Assembly (NCBI GenBank): GCA_012798365.1
Contig: JAAZNH010000299.1
Span: 1-12,330 of the forward strand
From: Methanomicrobiales archaeon
GTDB taxonomy: Archaea; Halobacteriota; Methanomicrobia; Methanomicrobiales; Methanospirillaceae
DNA: 12,330 nucleotides
Direction of reading: 5' to 3'
This document shows, piece by piece, positions 7,486 to 12,330 of this stretch. The translations under genes were made by a program, and so were the position numbers. Numbering within the stretch: the first letter of the stretch is position 1; every line of letters starts with the position of its first letter. The notes beneath the pieces were generated by a model. That model had not been told where the DNA came from. It was given only the letters and a program-made list of their open reading frames with translations, and made no database searches.

Positions 7486-7736
7486 AAAATAAATGCTCTG
7501 TAGAAATCTTTTTTTTTTACCCGTTGACGTTCTCGGGGCTCCGCCCCGTCATTAGGGCACCCCCGGTTGCGATAACGACGTATTGCCAGTTTTGGGAATA
7601 TTATTCATGAATGAGCGATCCTCTCATTGAGGCCGCCGCGGGGCGCCCTTCGGGGCGGCGGCAGTCCTCGTTTATGGGGTTTGGGGGCATCAGCCCCCAT
7701 CATCTCTCTTGAGGATTTCAACAGAGCAAAAATAAA
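7486..7736. repeat. 8-bp direct repeat flanking the inserted element (target-site duplication)
   Basis: AAAATAAA occurs at 7486-7493 and again at 7729-7736, immediately outside the two inverted termini of the element. The sequence is of low complexity, so on its own it is weak. It gains weight because deleting the element plus one copy restores the 25-bp spacing between the units at 7469 and 7737 exactly. Confidence 0.75.
7494..7728. mobile_element. 235-bp MITE-like non-autonomous element with 15-bp terminal inverted repeats
   Basis: The left end TGCTCTGTAGAAATC (7494-7508) and the reverse complement of the right end (7714-7728), TGCTCTGTTGAAATC, match at 14 of 15 positions. The element is flanked by an 8-bp direct repeat. 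It encodes no transposase. Its inside is GC-rich, unlike the AT-rich array around it, and holds three strong hairpins: CGGGGC/GCCCCG (7534-7548), a long stem with a C(TTCG)G tetraloop (7632-7662), and TGGGGGC/GCCCCCA (7682-7699). The termini resemble the IS6-family pattern (GG-x-x-CTGTTGCAAA, 8-bp duplications), so a transposase of that kind may have moved it in trans. That family link is from memory and tentative; the insertion itself is well supported by the phase of the interrupted array. Confidence 0.82.
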
Positions 7737-7930
7737 AAAACAAAGTCTGATTGGTCCGTATCACTTTTTCAATCAGGATCACGTTTGTTTTTCTTCACAG
7801 CAGGGACCGATTGAAAAATTTACGGCAGGGTTCGCGTGAAAAAAAGCAATCAGGGTGTTATTGCGAAAAGGTAAGCTGCTCCTCAGCAATTAGGGGTAAA
7901 GCATTACGGATATCCCGGCCATTCTCTTGC

Positions 7931-8851
7931 TCACGGGTGCCTGCGCAGTACCAGGAGTCCCAGGATGAGGGAAATTGCTGCCACGATGCCGGCACATCCC
8001 GGGGCCTGCTGCGCTGGTGTCGGTTCAGACAACGACAGGAATGCCGAGACCTGGATGGTCTGCCCGGCCTTCACGGTCACGGTCTTTGAGATCGGTTCAT
8101 ACCCCGCTTTGCTGATCCGGATGGTGTGACTGCCGGCAGGGATGTCCCTGAACGTTTCCGGTGATGTTCCGACAACAGCACCGTCAATCTCCAGCTGCGA
8201 ACCTTCCGGGGATGAGAGAACCTTGATCGCACCGCAGTCGGTACAGGCTGCCGGTGCAGCTGCGACCGCAGTCTGCCCGCCCGTGCCATTGCCGGCCTGT
8301 GCAGCAGCGGCGGCCGCAGCTTTCTTCGGGTCAACAACGATGTGGCTGAACGATGGCAGGACATCGGCATTGTCAAAGGATTTGCTGTACCCGTCCGGCA
8401 GGGTGACTTTGATCGTTGAAGGGGAAAAATCGGCAGTAACAACCCCGTTCAGGGCTGACTCCTGCAGCGCGATCTCCGCTTTCTTGAAGTTCATCGTGCA
8501 GGTCCGGTATTCAGTCCCGGTCGGAACATCATAGGTGTCAGCGAATTTTTTCATCCGGATGGTTGCACTTGACCGGTCCATCGAGAGAAGTTCCGGTGGC
8601 TCTGAACTCGTACCAAACCCTTTGATCAGTTCTGTTTCCAGCATCGACTGCGGGATGGCATTCTCTATAAAGCCCTCGAGGGTGAACCGGAAGACCGCAA
8701 CTGCATCCCCGCTCTTGTCAACCGTGACCTCGAACGAGTTGGCCGTGAATGCTGCAGCAGGTGCTGCCAGCAGGAGAGCACCACAGAGTATGAAAACGAG
8801 TGTCCGTGGAAATGAGCAGGTACCTGGTATCATTCGAACAATCCATCCCAT
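7931..8851 (-). CDS. Secreted or anchored protein with one C-terminal PEGA domain
   Basis: A signal peptide (TLVFILCGALLLAAPAAAF) is followed by an N-terminal domain of about 150 residues that I do not recognise, an Ala/Gly-rich hinge (KKAAAAAAAQAGNGTGG), a CTDC pair, one PEGA domain (IKVLSSPEGSQLEIDG ... DIPAGSHTIRISKAGYEP) and a C-terminal membrane helix PGCAGIVAAISLILGLLVL with tail RRHP. The end looks like a PGF-CTERM-type sorting tail in which PGF is PGC; such tails are removed by archaeosortase in related archaea. The start may be the ATG at 8851 or at 8833 (Met7); both leave a full signal peptide, and GGATGG 9 nt ahead favours 8833. A perfect 6+6 palindrome (8853-8866) sits just upstream. 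The gene converges on the other PEGA gene across the repeat region. It is expected on the cell surface; its function is unknown. Confidence 0.82.
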   Translation of the reverse strand: MGWIVRMIPGTCSFPRTLVFILCGALLLAAPAAAFTANSFEVTVDKSGDAVAVFRFTLEGFIENAIPQSMLETELIKGFGTSSEPPELLSMDRSSATIRMKKFADTYDVPTGTEYRTCTMNFKKAEIALQESALNGVVTADFSPSTIKVTLPDGYSKSFDNADVLPSFSHIVVDPKKAAAAAAAQAGNGTGGQTAVAAAPAACTDCGAIKVLSSPEGSQLEIDGAVVGTSPETFRDIPAGSHTIRISKAGYEPISKTVTVKAGQTIQVSAFLSLSEPTPAQQAPGCAGIVAAISLILGLLVLRRHP

Positions 8852-8852
8852 C

Positions 8853-8866
8853 CCGGCACATGCCGG
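8853..8866. promoter_or_regulatory. Palindrome upstream of the single-PEGA gene
   Basis: CCGGCA and TGCCGG arms around a 2-nt centre, immediately upstream of the start region of the minus-strand PEGA gene. It could be an operator-like dyad or an mRNA hairpin. Such GC-rich dyads also arise by chance in this genome. Confidence 0.3.
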
Positions 8867-8965
8867 TTTGTATCATTAGCGTCCGTTTTCATTGCCGATA
8901 ATCTTTCCAGTCACGGCACCCAGCCGGCAGTCCCTCATCCCGTCGTGAGGGGCCACCCGCGCATC

Positions 8966-8974
8966 TTAATATAC
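8966..8974 (+). promoter_or_regulatory. TATA box for the DedA gene, giving a near-leaderless transcript
   Basis: TTAATATAC is centred about 31 nt before the ATG at 9001, so transcription should start a few bases before the ATG. No Shine-Dalgarno is present in TTTGATACGC. This argues for a leaderless or nearly leaderless mRNA and against a TTG start at 8992. Confidence 0.65.
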
Positions 8975-9000
8975 TGCCCGGACGCATAGTTTTGATACGC

Positions 9001-9660
9001 ATGATCGAATCGCTCATCAATGCATTCCTCCATATTGACCAGAACATGGGTCTTGTGGTGCAGGAGTACGGGCTCTTCACGTACGCAATCCTGTTCTTCA
9101 TCATTTTCTTCGAGACCGGTTTTGTCATCTTCCCCTTCCTGCCGGGCGACTCTCTGCTTTTTGTAGGCGGGGCTGCTGCAGCCGGAGGGCTCCTTGATAT
9201 CTACAGCCTCTGCATTGTGATCATTCTTGGCGCAGTAATTGGCGATACCGTCAATTACTGGATTGTGCACTATGTCGGGATCCGCGTCTTCCTGGAACGC
9301 TTCCCAACGCTCGTGAAAAAAGAGTATATTGACCGCACCTACCAGTTTTACGAGAAATATGGCGGAGCTACAATCTTTGTCGCCCGGTTTGTCCCGCTGG
9401 TCAGGACATTTGCACCATTCCTTGCGGGAGTCGGGACCATGCAGTACCGCCGTTTCCTCTTCTACAATATTCTCGGGGCCGTATGCTGGACGCTCGCCCT
9501 TGTTCTTGGCGGGTACTATTTCGGCCAGCTTGCTGTTGTACAGGAGAACATGAACCTCCTCATCATCTTTGTCATCCTGCTGACCAGCGGGACCCTGATC
9601 TATATTCTTGGTTCGCTGGTCAAAGCCTGGTGGGATCACCGGAAGACGGCTCGTGAATAA
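9001..9660 (+). CDS. DedA-family (VTT domain) integral membrane protein
   Basis: This 219-residue membrane protein has the DedA/VTT architecture: hydrophobic segments around residues 25-47, 52-66, 68-90 (re-entrant parts), 122-145, 154-175 and 186-208. Residues known to be needed in E. coli YqjA/YghB have counterparts at matching positions: E38 (FFETGF), D50 (LPGDS), R129 (VARFVPLVRTFAP) and R135. Family members are membrane proteins linked to proton-dependent lipid-carrier recycling and membrane homeostasis; in archaea the transported lipid is unknown. The length is normal. The start at 9001 is set by the TATA box and the lack of leader. The gene is divergent from the single-PEGA gene, with which it shares a 149-bp promoter region. 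Family call is firm; substrate is open. Confidence 0.93.
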   Translation: MIESLINAFLHIDQNMGLVVQEYGLFTYAILFFIIFFETGFVIFPFLPGDSLLFVGGAAAAGGLLDIYSLCIVIILGAVIGDTVNYWIVHYVGIRVFLERFPTLVKKEYIDRTYQFYEKYGGATIFVARFVPLVRTFAPFLAGVGTMQYRRFLFYNILGAVCWTLALVLGGYYFGQLAVVQENMNLLIIFVILLTSGTLIYILGSLVKAWWDHRKTARE

Positions 9661-9699
9661 TTTTTTGGCACGGTACTTTCGCGCCCGGTTTTTTTTTTT
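9661..9699 (+). terminator. Double T-run terminator of the DedA gene
   Basis: T6 (9661-9666) follows the stop codon immediately, and an 11-T run (9689-9699) lies 22 nt further. Tandem oligo-T runs are characteristic of strong archaeal terminators. Confidence 0.75.
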
Positions 9700-10152
9700 C
9701 CATCGATATTCCGGCCATCCGTCCATATCGATCTCCGGCCGGTCCGAAAAGGGTTCCTGCTCTGGTGAATACCGTCCGGTATTGCAAGGTCAGGCAACGC
9801 GATCTCTGGCATTAGCAGGCGGTCATTCGGCATCATCATTAATCCGGGCTCATTTCAACCCCCGTTCCCCCACTTTCCCGAACGGGGAATGTCAGTTTTT
9901 CTTAAAACGATGCCAGCATTTGCGCCGGTTTCCGGAAGAGCGGGGTGTTTTATCGCCGGAAGGACCGGGTGTCAGTTGAAGGGTGAATATGGGTCAGTTG
10001 GGAAGCCCTGTCTTTGCACCTGCTGACCAGAGGTATAATCACCCGGAACCGGGAAAAAACCGCCGGTGAAAAAACCTGTGTCCGGGTTTGTGCCGGTTAC
10101 TGTTTTGGAATCAAGGTTACGGGCTTAGGGAAAAACGTGGCTGTGGTCAGCT
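9700..10152. other. Non-coding stretch with dyads and an orphan hairpin
   Basis: I see no convincing gene in this stretch. It holds an 8-bp inverted repeat ATCGATAT (9702-9709) / ATATCGAT (9725-9732); a strong hairpin CCCCGTTC (9860-9867) / GAACGGGG (9880-9887) with a 12-nt loop, followed by T5 (9896-9900), which looks like the end of a short transcript; a direct repeat GTCAGTTG at 9971-9978 and 9993-10000; and CCCGG-AA-CCGGG followed by A6 near 10042-10059. No clear TATA box or tRNA fold was found. A small RNA gene ending near 9900 is possible but unproven. Confidence 0.4.
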
Positions 10153-10162
10153 AAAAAAAAGG
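10146..10162 (-). terminator. T8 terminator of the UPF0114-like gene
   Basis: On the minus strand a run of eight T (complement of 10153-10160) lies 17 nt after the stop of the gene ending at 10178. It is a standard archaeal oligo-T terminator. Confidence 0.6.
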
Positions 10163-10177
10163 GTGTTGCCTGCTTTT

Positions 10178-10678
10178 TCAGTCCTTTGACACATGCATCA
10201 GCCGAAGGGCGGCGGCCAGGCAGAGGATAGCGCCGGGGATGATCAGGGTCTCCCATTTCAACGCTTCCGGGCCTACCAGAATTACGTGTTCGAGAAGGTT
10301 GACTGCAAGGATAACGATGATCACCTGCAACAGGGTGGTCTTGAGTTCCCCGATGCTCTCGATCTGCATCCATTTCGGGAGCTGCTCAAGTTCTTCGCGA
10401 GTGAACGAGTGTACAAACAGGATGTATATCGCGTACGAGAATATCATCAGGACAAGGGCAAAGAGAAATGCGTCTACCGCCTGGATGAGGGAAACTGTGG
10501 CAAGCGAACTTTCGCTCAGGTGGTCCGGCATTCGGATCGAGAAGGCCGAGAAGAAGATGAGAAATGCCCCGATGGTTTTCAACAGCCCGGCAAGGAACAT
10601 CAGGATGGAACCGGCAAAGAGTGCAATGACCGCGATCAGGCTGACTGACCGCAGCTGCATGAAGGTACTGCGTAACAT
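10178..10678 (-). CDS. UPF0114 (YqhA-like) membrane protein
   Basis: This 166-residue membrane protein has four likely transmembrane helices (about 12-46, 60-90, 108-130 and 137-160). Its layout and central segment resemble E. coli YqhA/UPF0114: an AVDAFLFALVLMIFSYAIYILFV helix, then a polar loop with PKWMQIESIGELKTTLLQVI and a third helix ending NLLEH. The function of this family is not established. I chose the ATG at 10678; a GTG sits directly in front at 10681 and a further Met at 10660. A TATA-like stretch on the minus strand (complement of 10703-10712) would start transcription near 10680, which suggests a leaderless mRNA. The gene lies 47 nt after the GHMP kinase gene on the same strand, but the oligo-T between them makes separate transcription likely. 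Family confidence is moderate to good. Confidence 0.78.
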   Translation of the reverse strand: MLRSTFMQLRSVSLIAVIALFAGSILMFLAGLLKTIGAFLIFFSAFSIRMPDHLSESSLATVSLIQAVDAFLFALVLMIFSYAIYILFVHSFTREELEQLPKWMQIESIGELKTTLLQVIIVILAVNLLEHVILVGPEALKWETLIIPGAILCLAAALRLMHVSKD

Positions 10679-10702
10679 CACGTTCCAGTATCACTCCATA
10701 CT

Positions 10703-10712
10703 GATAAAAAAA
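10703..10712 (-). promoter_or_regulatory. TATA-like box and oligo-T combined between two minus-strand genes
   Basis: Minus-strand TTTTTTTATC lies 13 nt after the GHMP kinase stop and about 28 nt before the UPF0114-like start. The same bases can serve as terminator of the first gene (T7) and TATA box of the second. The dual role is inference. Confidence 0.5.
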
Positions 10713-10725
10713 TTATGGAACCGGT

Positions 10726-11814
10726 TCAGCGGGTATGGACGACCTGCAGGCCCTGGTTGTCAACCCGGGTTGCGATGGCAACTTCAAGGCCGAGCGGTTT
10801 GAGGACTTTTTCCAGGGCCTTGCGATCTTTATCGGTGACGACCGCAATCGCCGGGCCTACCGAGCTCATGCCGACAAATTCCAGTTTTGCCTCCCGCAGG
10901 AGGTTCATGTAATGGTAGATGCCGTAGGAGTGATGTTCGACCTCTGCCCGTTTTGAGCCGCGGAACTCGATCTCCCAGATGATCTCGCCGATTTTTTTCA
11001 CGTCATCGCGCTCAAGGGCCGGGATGAGGTCCATTAATAGGAAGTACGCCTTGAGTTCGCGGTCGCGGTAATCGAGTGTCCGGGCCTTGTTCATCAGAAG
11101 GTCGAACTCCTGCGTTCCGGCCGATGAGATCTCCGTGGGTGGCAGGATGATGTAGACGTTCTTTCCTTCTGCAAACGAATGGTGGTACGCAAGGGCCAGT
11201 TCGTCGCCCATCACGGCCATGCCGCCATAGGTGCTGGCGGCCGGGCCGACACCTGTCTCGAACCCGAATGCAATGCTGCCGTCTGCGGTCTCTTCGCAGT
11301 AATTGTGGCCGATAAGGTGGCGGAGCTGCGTGTTCGTGAGCGGTGAGCCCACTGCTTCATTCATGGCAGTTGCAACTGCGATCATCACCGTGCTTGTGGA
11401 GCCAAGACCGACATGCTTGTGATCATGGTCCGTGATATTAATGGCAAATCCACCGGTATACCCGACTGCCTTACGGAACACTGCCACGAAGTTCTCGATG
11501 ATGGCAGCCCGGTTGTACTCCACCGTTACCTCCTTTTTGGTGCAGGTGACTTCGGCAGTGCAGTAGCACTGGATGGCAAACCCGATCCCGCCGCCCCCCG
11601 GGTGGTCCGGTGCGAAACGGTTCATGTCAAGGACGGTCAGGTGGATGCGCCCCGGTGCCCGCACGACAACTTTTCCCTTGGTGTGCTGGAGCATGAATTT
11701 CTTCTTCTCAAGGCCCAGCGTCTTTAAGTTCTCTCCGGGAGGAAAGGTCCTGAATTCGTACTCAACAAGATCGAGATCTCCCCCGCGTATCTTCAGGATG
11801 GCCATAGACAACAT
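10726..11814 (-). CDS. GHMP-family kinase-like protein, probable beta-RFAP synthase type (COG1907)
   Basis: This 362-residue protein has a GHMP fold: RAPGRIHLTVLDMN (residues 52-65), GGGGIGFAIQ (73-82), the ATP/phosphate loop HVGLGSTST (134-142), and the C-terminal motif FVGMSSVGPAIAVV. The wording around motifs 1 and 3 (RIHLT-x-x-D-x-N, VGMSSxGP) matches beta-ribofuranosylaminobenzene 5'-phosphate synthase, which condenses PRPP and 4-hydroxybenzoate (or pABA) at the start of the methanopterin pathway. It carries about 45 extra N-terminal residues before the core, and its central region (GFETGVGPAASTYGGM) diverges from what I recall of typical family members, so another GHMP role is possible. 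The start may be ATG 11814 or 11805; minus-strand TTATTATAG (11828-11836) is centred 26 nt ahead of 11805 and would make that form leaderless. Confidence 0.75.
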   Translation of the reverse strand: MLSMAILKIRGGDLDLVEYEFRTFPPGENLKTLGLEKKKFMLQHTKGKVVVRAPGRIHLTVLDMNRFAPDHPGGGGIGFAIQCYCTAEVTCTKKEVTVEYNRAAIIENFVAVFRKAVGYTGGFAINITDHDHKHVGLGSTSTVMIAVATAMNEAVGSPLTNTQLRHLIGHNYCEETADGSIAFGFETGVGPAASTYGGMAVMGDELALAYHHSFAEGKNVYIILPPTEISSAGTQEFDLLMNKARTLDYRDRELKAYFLLMDLIPALERDDVKKIGEIIWEIEFRGSKRAEVEHHSYGIYHYMNLLREAKLEFVGMSSVGPAIAVVTDKDRKALEKVLKPLGLEVAIATRVDNQGLQVVHTR

Positions 11815-11827
11815 GTCCCGTTGGGAC

Positions 11828-11836
11828 TATAATAAG
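11828..11836 (-). promoter_or_regulatory. Candidate TATA box for the GHMP kinase gene
   Basis: TTATTATAG on the minus strand is centred about 26 nt ahead of the ATG at 11805. A second AT-rich stretch (GGAATATTTTTC, further upstream) would instead place the start near 11818 and suit the ATG at 11814. A GTCCC/GGGAC dyad (11815-11827) lies between them and the start. Confidence 0.45.
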
Positions 11837-11883
11837 AAAAATATTCCCAGTTGTGATTTCCGGTCCGGGTACCAGGTTGGAAG

Positions 11884-11890
11884 AAAAAAA
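11884..11890 (-). terminator. T7 terminator of the DUF2148 gene
   Basis: Minus-strand run of seven T, 29 nt after the stop of the gene ending at 11920 and upstream of the GHMP kinase promoter. It separates the two transcription units. Confidence 0.6.
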
Positions 11891-11919
11891 CGGATTCAGG
11901 TCCTGCCAGGTACAGGGAA

Positions 11920-12330
11920 TCAGTGGGAGCTCGGCCGATCAAAGAAAATGTTCTTGCCGGTTGCCGAGAGCGGGATCGCATACACGACCGTGCAGTCTTT
12001 TTTCACAAGACCGAGTGCCCGGGCCGCGACACCGCCGGAGTACATGATCCGGTTGTCAGCATTATTGATCTGCGCAGTTTTGACTGCAGAGCCCACCGCA
12101 ATGCCCAGGTCCGCCATGCGGATGACACAGTTCGGGCCGGTATACGGGGTGATACCGGCTTTTCTCTTTTTGCAGGCTTTGGCAAAATCCGCACAGGTTG
12201 CATACCCGCATCCCCCGCAGTTGATGCCGGCGACCTCATCGCCGCGCGAGCCGATGATGACGCAGGCGTCCGCAGCAGCAATATTCTTTGCATCACGCAG
12301 GAAAAACCCGATGTTCTGGGCTTTTCCCAT
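11920..12330 (-). CDS. DUF2148 ferredoxin-domain protein, C-terminal part (5' end outside window)
   Basis: The 136 visible residues match the C-terminal part of DUF2148/COG4739 proteins: RDAKNIAAADACVIIGSRG, the Fe-S segment INCGGCGYATCADF with C38-x2-C41-x4-C46, further Cys at 53 and 68 (GPNC), then DLGIAVGSAVKTA, NRIMYSGGVAARALGL and the end IPLSATGKNIFFDRP. The family usually has about 40-50 more N-terminal residues, and the Met at the window edge is inside the conserved region, so the gene almost surely continues beyond base 12330. These are small Fe-S proteins of unknown biochemical role, common in anaerobes and methanogens. The neighbouring GHMP kinase gene is on the same strand but has its own promoter. 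Family call is firm; function is unknown. Confidence 0.9.
   Translation of the reverse strand: MGKAQNIGFFLRDAKNIAAADACVIIGSRGDEVAGINCGGCGYATCADFAKACKKRKAGITPYTGPNCVIRMADLGIAVGSAVKTAQINNADNRIMYSGGVAARALGLVKKDCTVVYAIPLSATGKNIFFDRPSSH

Larger units (their letters stand above)
7217..7871. repeat. Degenerate 25-bp tandem repeat array (about 15 units), split by an inserted element
   Basis: Units share the core CAATCAAGGTCTGC followed by an A/T-rich 11-nt stretch (often CGGAAAAAATT). Core starts are at 7217, 7242, 7267, 7292, 7317, 7345, 7369, 7394, 7419, 7444 and 7469. Nine of ten spacings are 25 or 24, and one is 28. The array resumes at 7737 after an insertion, then at 7770, 7797, 7822 and 7847 (variants with CAGGG). 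Degenerate units may lie at about 7188 and 7887. Two units (7267 and 7394) are almost the same, which hints at a larger duplication. The period is not a multiple of three, so the array is not coding. There are no spacers and no cas genes, so it is not CRISPR. It lies between the convergent ends of two PEGA genes. Its role is unknown; the A- and T-tracts could also end transcription from both sides. Confidence 0.85.

Noticed and set aside
7494..7728. Stem-loops of the inserted element as a bidirectional terminator or riboswitch of the PEGA genes
   Set aside because: The inverted termini, flanking duplication and restored repeat phase explain the whole segment as an insertion; the upstream PEGA gene already has a T10 terminator.
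7627..7839. Open frame inside and beyond the inserted element
   Set aside because: It is formed by GC-rich hairpin sequence and runs through the inverted terminus into the array; no family resemblance and no ribosome site.
7217..7871. CRISPR array
   Set aside because: Units are directly adjacent with a 25-bp period, there are no unique spacers, the repeat sequence is degenerate, and no cas gene lies in the window.
9702..9740. Start of a second 25-bp repeat array (two copies of ATCGAT...CCGGCC 25 bp apart)
   Set aside because: Only two imperfect copies, sequence unrelated to the main array; the equal spacing is probably chance.
9608..9979. Open frame overlapping the end of the DedA gene
   Set aside because: Out-of-frame with DedA, passes through two T-run terminators, and the translation is low-complexity without any recognisable motif.

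Overview
The window looks like chromosomal DNA from a methanogenic archaeon, most likely of the order Methanomicrobiales (Methanoregula-like; this placement is inference). Reasons: genes for the archaeal acetyl-CoA decarbonylase/synthase corrinoid protein (cdhD-cdhE), a COG1907-type GHMP kinase related to the beta-RFAP synthase of methanopterin biosynthesis, a DUF2148 Fe-S protein, PEGA-domain surface proteins, archaeal TATA boxes with leaderless or short-leader starts, and oligo-T terminators. Genes are GC-rich; one intergenic region is strikingly AT-rich.

Left part (1-3880, + strand): the 3' end of cdhD overlaps cdhE by 4 bp. After a 92-nt gap with a strong hairpin comes a 608-residue [2Fe-2S]/ASKHA ATPase of the RACo type. 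CdhD and CdhE form the corrinoid iron-sulfur methyl carrier, and the third protein is the expected kind of enzyme to reactivate it when its cobalt becomes over-oxidised.

Middle part (4137-8851): an unrecognised cysteine-free protein on the minus strand, whose leader folds two hairpins, one covering its Shine-Dalgarno; a small SAM methyltransferase (+); and two PEGA-domain surface proteins facing each other (5843-7138 + and 7931-8851 -). The 792 bp between the two PEGA genes hold the most unusual structure of the window. A degenerate tandem array with a strict 25-bp period (about 15 units) is interrupted by a 235-bp element with 15-bp terminal inverted repeats (14/15 match) and an 8-bp flanking duplication. 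Removing the element plus one copy of the duplication restores the 25-bp phase exactly. This is a non-autonomous MITE-like insertion without a transposase, with termini that resemble the IS6 family.

Right part (8992-12330): a DedA-family membrane protein (+) with a near-leaderless promoter, a 517-bp non-coding stretch with hairpins and T-runs, then three minus-strand genes: a UPF0114/YqhA-like membrane protein, a GHMP kinase and a DUF2148 Fe-S protein cut by the window end. No rRNA, tRNA, CRISPR array or transposase gene was found.
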